Shown in pieces: positions 52,533 to 57,733 of a stretch of 57,733 bases of DNA. Below the pieces are notes generated by a model, which saw nothing but the letters and a program-made list of their open reading frames with translations, did no database searches and was not told where the DNA came from. The stretch comes from Nemertoderma westbladi. Taxonomy: Eukaryota > Xenacoelomorpha > Nemertodermatida > Nemertodermatidae. The stretch spans positions 1 to 57,733 of the forward strand of contig JAUCBJ010004062.1 in NCBI GenBank assembly GCA_032718475.1, read 5' to 3'. Numbering within the stretch: the stretch's first letter is position 1; the number at the start of each line of letters is the position of its first letter. Both the position numbers and the translations under genes were made by a program.

Positions 52533-54556
52533 TTCCTGTGTACCCTCGAAACAGGAAAAGGGCCCCCTGGACTGACAACAAAATCCAGAAGTGCCGAAAT
52601 GACCTTCATAAGGCGCAGAAAGAGTCCCGACTCAAACAGACTACAGCGGCCAAGAATGCAGTTAAAGCTGCATCTAGGTCCCTGAACAGGCAGTACTCTG
52701 TTAATCTACAGGAGCTAATAAACCAACAGGTTGATGCCATCAATGATGCTGACGACAGCAGGCAATCATCCCAGGCATGGAAATCGATCAATCTGCTTAC
52801 TGGGCGGAAAAGCCAACCAACCACCAAGGTTAAGGCTGAATCACCAGCCGATCGCCTCAATGGTTGGAAAGCCCACTTTGAAAAGCTCCTCAATATTGAC
52901 AGGGTATTGCCTGATAACTTTATAGAAGTAAAAGTGTCTGAGTCTGTACTCCCAGATATTCCCATTGGCGATATCTCCTTTGCAGAAGTGAAGGCTGCTG
53001 CAAAGAGCATTAAGACCAATCGTGCCAGTGGAGTAGATGGTGATCCCCCTGAGGTCTTTAAAATACCTGAGTGTTTAAAGCTCATCTATCCCATCAAAGT
53101 AGACATGTACCGTACAACAAGAGTCCCACAAGAAATGAAAACAAATAAGTTGGTGCCAGTTCCCAAGAAGGGCAACCTAACACTCTATGGTTCTTTTCGG
53201 GGAATCTCATTGATCTCGATTGCTGCAAAACTATACAATAGAATTCTATTAAATCGCATCAGGGATCCCATTGAGAGACTGCTACGTGGAAATCAGAATG
53301 GGTTCCGTAAAGGTCGTGGGACCATGGAGCCCATTTTGGCACTTAGAAGGATAATTGAAGAGTTATCAAAAAAGAAAGACAGGCATCTGGCTGTTATCTT
53401 TGTTGACTTCTTCAAGGCCTTTGATTCAGTCTCTCGCTCACGTATGTTCAGCATACTTTCATTATATGGGATTCCTGATGAAATTATTGCAGCAATCAGA
53501 TCAGTATACGATGGTTCGACAACATTTGTGTCTACTGTTGACGGTGACACAGAACCATTTGAAGTGTTATGGGGCGTCCTCCAAGGAGACACACTTGCAC
53601 CATTCTTGTTCATTATTGTGGTTGACTATGTTCTACGCATGTCCTTAGATCATCATAATGATGATGGGGTGATGATAACTCCACCTACTGGCTCCAGAAG
53701 TCGAGGAAATCCTGCCAAGTACCTAACTGATCTAGACTTTGCTGATGACTTAGGAGTACTCTCAGAATCATTAGAGGGAGCCCAGCGGCTCCTCAGCTCA
53801 TTAGAACATGCTGCTTCTAGTGTTGGTCTTTTTATTAACTCTAGAAAGACCAAAATTCTGACAGTTAACTTTGAAAGTCCTCAGCAAGTCTCTGATCGGA
53901 TGAGCATAAGCTCAAAGGATGGTATGCTTGAGCATGTGGACGACTTCTGTTACCTGGGATCATGGATCCGGAAGTCAGGTGAGGACCTTCGAATACGTAA
54001 GGGAAAGGCATGGGCAGCCTTGAATAGGCTTTCCAGGATTTGGAAGTCACCTAGAATTAATCGGAAACTTAAGGTCCGACTATTTAGAGCAGCAGTAGTT
54101 CCAGTACTCCTCTACGGGAGTCCATGCTGGGCTCTAACTGCTGAGGACACCAAATCTCTGGATGGCACATTCACAAGAATGCTACGCCGGGTACATTGTG
54201 TCAAGTACAATGCACACATCTCCAACCAGACACTATATAATATTGGAGGTGTCTCATTGGTTCCCCCAAGCTTGACACTAGAACAAAATCGCCTCCGCTT
54301 TGCAGGACATTGATTTCGCCGTGAGGACCAGCCAGTGCATAATCTTGTACTTTGGCAGCCTCATGGAGTGAATAAGCATGGTGGACAGCCCATGACTTTC
54401 TTGAGACGCATCTTAAAGGACACTGGCCTTAAAGATGCGGATGATCTAGCAAATGTCATGGGTGATAGGGAGTTGTGGCGGTGCAATTTTGTTGACAAGC
54501 CGGCACAGCATTCTTAAAAATGCAGCTGCAATGCAGCATGCCGATCCTAGTAGTAG
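52533..54556 (+). mobile_element. APE-type non-LTR retrotransposon, copy 2
   Basis: Target duplication TATTGAG at 52526-52532 and 54557-54563, inside the third or fourth unit of the tandem array. Starts near TTCCTGTGTACCCTCG (5'-truncated, no endonuclease) and ends with the family hairpin and short (TAG)n tail. Confidence 0.9.
52538..54517 (+). pseudogene. reverse transcriptase ORF of non-LTR copy 2, one stop
   Basis: Open from the insertion start through LTDLDFADDLGVLSESLEGA, so motif C (FADD) is intact here, unlike in copy 1. Motif A VDFFKAFDSVSR and motif B GVLQGDTLAPFLF are also intact. A TGA at 54311-54313 replaces the Cys codon of FAGHCYRRED (TGC in other copies). The C-terminal 60-odd residues continue in the same frame to FVDKPAQHS and TAA at 54517. 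It has no native start codon. Nearly identical to copy 1 elsewhere. Confidence 0.9.
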
Positions 54557-54563
54557 TATTGAG

Positions 54564-54645
54564 ATTCAGTTACGGCCAATCACAGCTTCCAATTCGTAGT
54601 CCACTCGCCCCTTGGGTCCAAAAATTTGTGAGTGACCTTACTATA
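54564..54645 (+). repeat. ~150-bp tandem repeat array, right part
   Basis: ATTCAGTTACGGCCAATCAC resumes the unit interrupted by copy 2 and ends near GTGAGTGACCTTACTATATA, which resembles the array's left border (GTTTAGTGACCCTACTTGTA). Confidence 0.65.
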
Positions 54646-56478
54646 TATCTATGGTTAAAAAATTAGAATAATCGTTATAGCCGTTTTAAATTTGATCACT
54701 CACTCAGTCACTCATTGTCAACACGTTTATATTTCTCATAATTATAATATATAATTAATTATATTTCTTAAATATTTGATATACTGTAGTACATGATTAA
54801 AATGTTTAAAAGAGCATTCATAAAATCCTTTCTTCAGATACCGAACGATAATAAGTTCACATAATTTAACAAAATGACATGCATAATACATGTATCTTGC
54901 AAAGGTCACCTTTCAGCGTTTAAGACCCTTGTTTATTGATGTAAACCTCCCTCGCTGCGCTCGGTCGGTACTTAAATAATCTAATGATGTAAATAGTAAT
55001 TATTTATTTATCCGTATTTTTATCTTTTAAATGCACTAACGTTTTAACCCTTGTGCTCTCTTTGAGGTCATTTTTGACCCATCGGAGATTTAAACTTACA
55101 TAATTTTATCACACATTGATATTTTATCTCGAAATTTTGTGACTTTTATTATTTTATAGTGTATCTTAATTAGAAAAACAAAAATGTTAAAATTTGCAAG
55201 GGGGTCTATTCAATTTTACAATTTATACACATATTGTCTTTGAGGTCAAATTTGACCTCATCATGTTTTGTAGGCCTACCTATACCATTCAATATCATCG
55301 AAAGATTTACTTATCTTAGCCTTCTCTGTACTGATGACTGAATGTATGGTACTGGTCTAGTGGTCTAGCAGAAGCCTATATAGAATTATCAGATTGTAAA
55401 TTAGATAAGTACCAGTACCGGTCACGGTCACAGCTACTCAAAACCACGCTGTGGTCTGCAAATCTAAACTCAGTAGGTCCCTTTCTTCTGTGCTTGAATT
55501 CCAGTCAGCAGGTACTGTGAATTTTGATACGGATATCAATATAACTGAATACTGGAATAACATAAAGCTTTTTTTTGTGAAGCCATCCTTTACATAAACT
55601 GAATAAAACATACAGTAGCTACCAGCATGATTTAACACGTATTATTAAAATTTACGCGGATTATTAATGCATTCACCCGTGTGCAACTCGTTTGGATGAG
55701 TAGGGCCTACTTAATCCTCGCCATTTATCCAGATTATTATCATAGAAACAATAATCAGGAAAAACAATATGTTCTGGAATATAGAATCGCTATTCAGGCA
55801 CCTGCCAATGTACCCAAGAACCCCCAGTTAATTCCCCACTGTACCGAATTCATTGAAAGCCATTGTATATGGAGATCATATGGTTAGACGTTCTCTCAAA
55901 TGTAATGATTCTCCTTCATCGTCTAAGGAAGTGTATAACCATCAGGTTACGCTGTTGTTTTGGTTGTATCTCTAAACCTCGAAAGTTTCGGTAATGTCAA
56001 CTGAATCCTACATTTCAAAGTTATCGTGGTTGGACACTCCATTAAGTGTGTTAGGCTTCAGAAGATCTATTAACTAAGGAAATGCCAATTAGCTTAAAAA
56101 TTCGCAGAGATTCAAACAACAGAAACCCTTTCGATATCTATGGTATTAATAATTAGCGGTGGGAGACATGGCAGACAAAGTCTCCCCCCTCCTACAGTAT
56201 GGTTGTCGTTATTCCGTTAATGACATGTTAGTGGGGATTCAATTTAAACACAAGGATAGACATACTGTATATATAGATGCAGGAGATTACGGATAAACGT
56301 ACTTCTAGGGTTCGGAATTTTATAATTAGTGGGTGTATTATGTGAAACCTCGGAAGTAATTCAGTCATTAAATTAAAAAAACATTATGTACCAGTACATT
56401 GCGAAAAATGTTGTCATGAAAACAAACATTGAAAATTTATGTAGGCCTGCCTACTTTGTTCTGAAATTGACCGTACGA
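54646..56478. other. noncoding region
   Basis: No gene supported. TTAACCCTTGTGCTCTCTTT at 55044 resembles a piggyBac-type element end; the words GAGGTCATTTTTGACC and GAGGTCAAATTTGACCTC (near 55065 and 55241) are palindromic, but a matching right end was not found. At 54943-54974 is the inverse of the GCGAGCGCAGTGAGGGAGG word seen near 25930. Confidence 0.45.
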
Positions 56479-57701
56479 TTAAGGCCCCGGTAGCGCTACT
56501 TCAGTAACTTTTTGCAAAACAATTTTTCTATTTCATCAAGAGCAGATTTTTATCAAGATTCCAAATTTGAAAACCGTTTAGCAAGATCTGTCTTACTTCT
56601 CGAGATATGGCTGTCTGTCCGTTTTACTCGGTTTGTCCGTCAGTATGTCTGTCCGTCAATAAAAAGCATACTATCTGTCTAAAAAATTCCCTGTATGGGT
56701 TTTCGTGGTCGGTGACTTCATTTCTGATGTCATTAATCAAATTTGGCCTCGTCGGTTCTGTCTGTATGCCTGTCAGTCTGTCTGTCAAAATATAACCGAC
56801 AGTCTGACAGCCAAACAGACAATTTGGAAGTCATCAAATGTTAAAATTGACACTCGAAATGAATTCTGCGACCAGGAAAACCCCTATAGCTAAACTTTTA
56901 GCTCAATGCTGTGCCTTTTCTTATATTTGACAGACAGATAGTCGGATAGTCAGATAGACCGACAGACAGACATACAGACAAACTACATTTCATTAAAATT
57001 GAAAACTGACCTCAGAAATGAAATCAGCGACCAGGAAAACCCCCATAGCAAAATTCTTGGCATGGTTTTATGCTTTCTTGTTGATAGATATATATTGACA
57101 GACATTCTCACACATAACAGACAATTTTTGCGCGGGAAGGTTAAAATTTTAAGGGCAATTATCTCGGAATGGTATTTTTTGGCCTAAAAAAAGCTTCAGA
57201 CAATTCAATTTTCAATAAATTTTCAAAAATTCAAAAGAGGGGTTCTCTGATTTGCTCTCTTCAGGTATCTCGATCTCGAATTCTGATTGTTTTATTCCAA
57301 TACAGTATAGAAATAAATGGCCAAAATTGAATAAAATATTGATAATTTTTAATTTGTCAAAATTAAACAATAAAAAAAACCAAAAACAGCACCAAAATGA
57401 CAATTGCTTATTAATTTTCGAAATTTTGCTTCGAGATATTGAAATAGCATACATTTTTGATGCGATTTGTAAAATTAGAAAGAAAAATACTCAAGATTGA
57501 ATCTGCTGAAGGTATTTGGATTTTTGTCCAAAAATTTGTCAATATTTTTCCAAATTTTTGAAAAATTTGAATTTTTTATTTTTATTCATAATTACAAATC
57601 TTCCTTTGACTTTCATACAAATTTATGGTCGTTTCTGACAATGAGAAGTTGCTCTAACAAGGCAATATAAAAATTATGTCCTTTGTGTACCAGGGCCTTA
57701 A
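56479..57701. mobile_element. third TTAA-bounded non-autonomous element
   Basis: Left TTAAGGCCCCGGTA (56479-56492) and right TACCAGGGCCTTAA (57688-57701) are inverse copies with one difference, each beginning with TTAA. The 1.2-kb interior has (CTGT)n/(GACA)n tracts (56610-56660, 56757-56790, 56930-56980) and the repeated sentence GACCAGGAAAACCCC-ATAGC (near 56870 and 57030), but no transposase. Its end sequence differs from the CCCTATT family. Confidence 0.65.
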
Positions 57702-57733
57702 TGGCGAGTTGTTGCAGTACATTATAAACTCTA

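Overview
This is a stretch of animal nuclear DNA. It is AT-rich and intron-bearing, and is dominated by transposable elements. The one confidently named host gene is protein phosphatase methylesterase 1 (PPME1): two exons on the minus strand at 50065-50280 and 32031-32259, joined in phase across an intron of about 17.8 kb. The repeat content (BEL/Pao LTR elements, APE-type and RLE-like non-LTR elements, a Helitron, TTAA-bounded elements, tRNA-derived SINEs, foldback elements) and the recurrent TAGGCCTA word suggest a marine invertebrate, perhaps a deuterostome such as an echinoderm. The sequence alone does not fix the species.

Region by region. 1-746 (-): non-LTR reverse transcriptase fragment cut by the window edge. 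792-2302: non-autonomous TTAA-bounded element filled with a 162-bp satellite. 2873-5985 (-): a PIN-like and exonuclease-like locus split by a non-LTR insertion (3040-5155) with a 7-bp target duplication. 6080-7930: irregular array of X-box-like words. 7778-8867: 1.1-kb palindromic element. 10275-10970 (-): intact secreted or GPI-anchored four-EGF protein. 11345-13860: retroelement fragments and a second TTAA element. 13940-19917: decayed Helitron, itself hit by a non-LTR insertion (14833-15349). 20768-21505 (-): endonuclease/RT-linker fragment of the same non-LTR family. 22430-25200: TGTTCTAGAACA-rich palindromic DNA interrupted by a solo LTR (23024-24463). 26635-30040: DNA transposon with 43-bp terminal inverted repeats and a two-exon transposase-like gene whose single intron is a hairpin. 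31525-31848: tRNA-like foldback element.

The PPME1 intron (32260-50064) holds two SINEs and a 15.4-kb BEL/Pao element (33447-48838) antisense to the gene. Its 3' LTR is split by a GC-rich 4.1-kb RLE-like non-LTR element (43559-47665) with an 11-bp target duplication and an A-tail. Downstream of the BEL element lies a 71-bp tandem array. Upstream of PPME1 the DNA is noncoding, rich in TAGGCCTA. Next come a ~150-bp tandem array split by another non-LTR copy (52533-54556, TSD TATTGAG) and a third TTAA-bounded element (56479-57701).

The window therefore reads as a nested insertion record. One APE-type non-LTR family (3' end: GCTGC-AAT-GCAGC hairpin, then a (TAG)n tail) supplies at least seven copies or fragments. 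Four have target duplications that can be read directly, and two have no 3' end. Most element genes are dead by stops, frameshifts or lost catalytic residues. The EGF gene, the PPME1 exons and (but for one stop) the DNA transposase are the best-preserved coding sequences.
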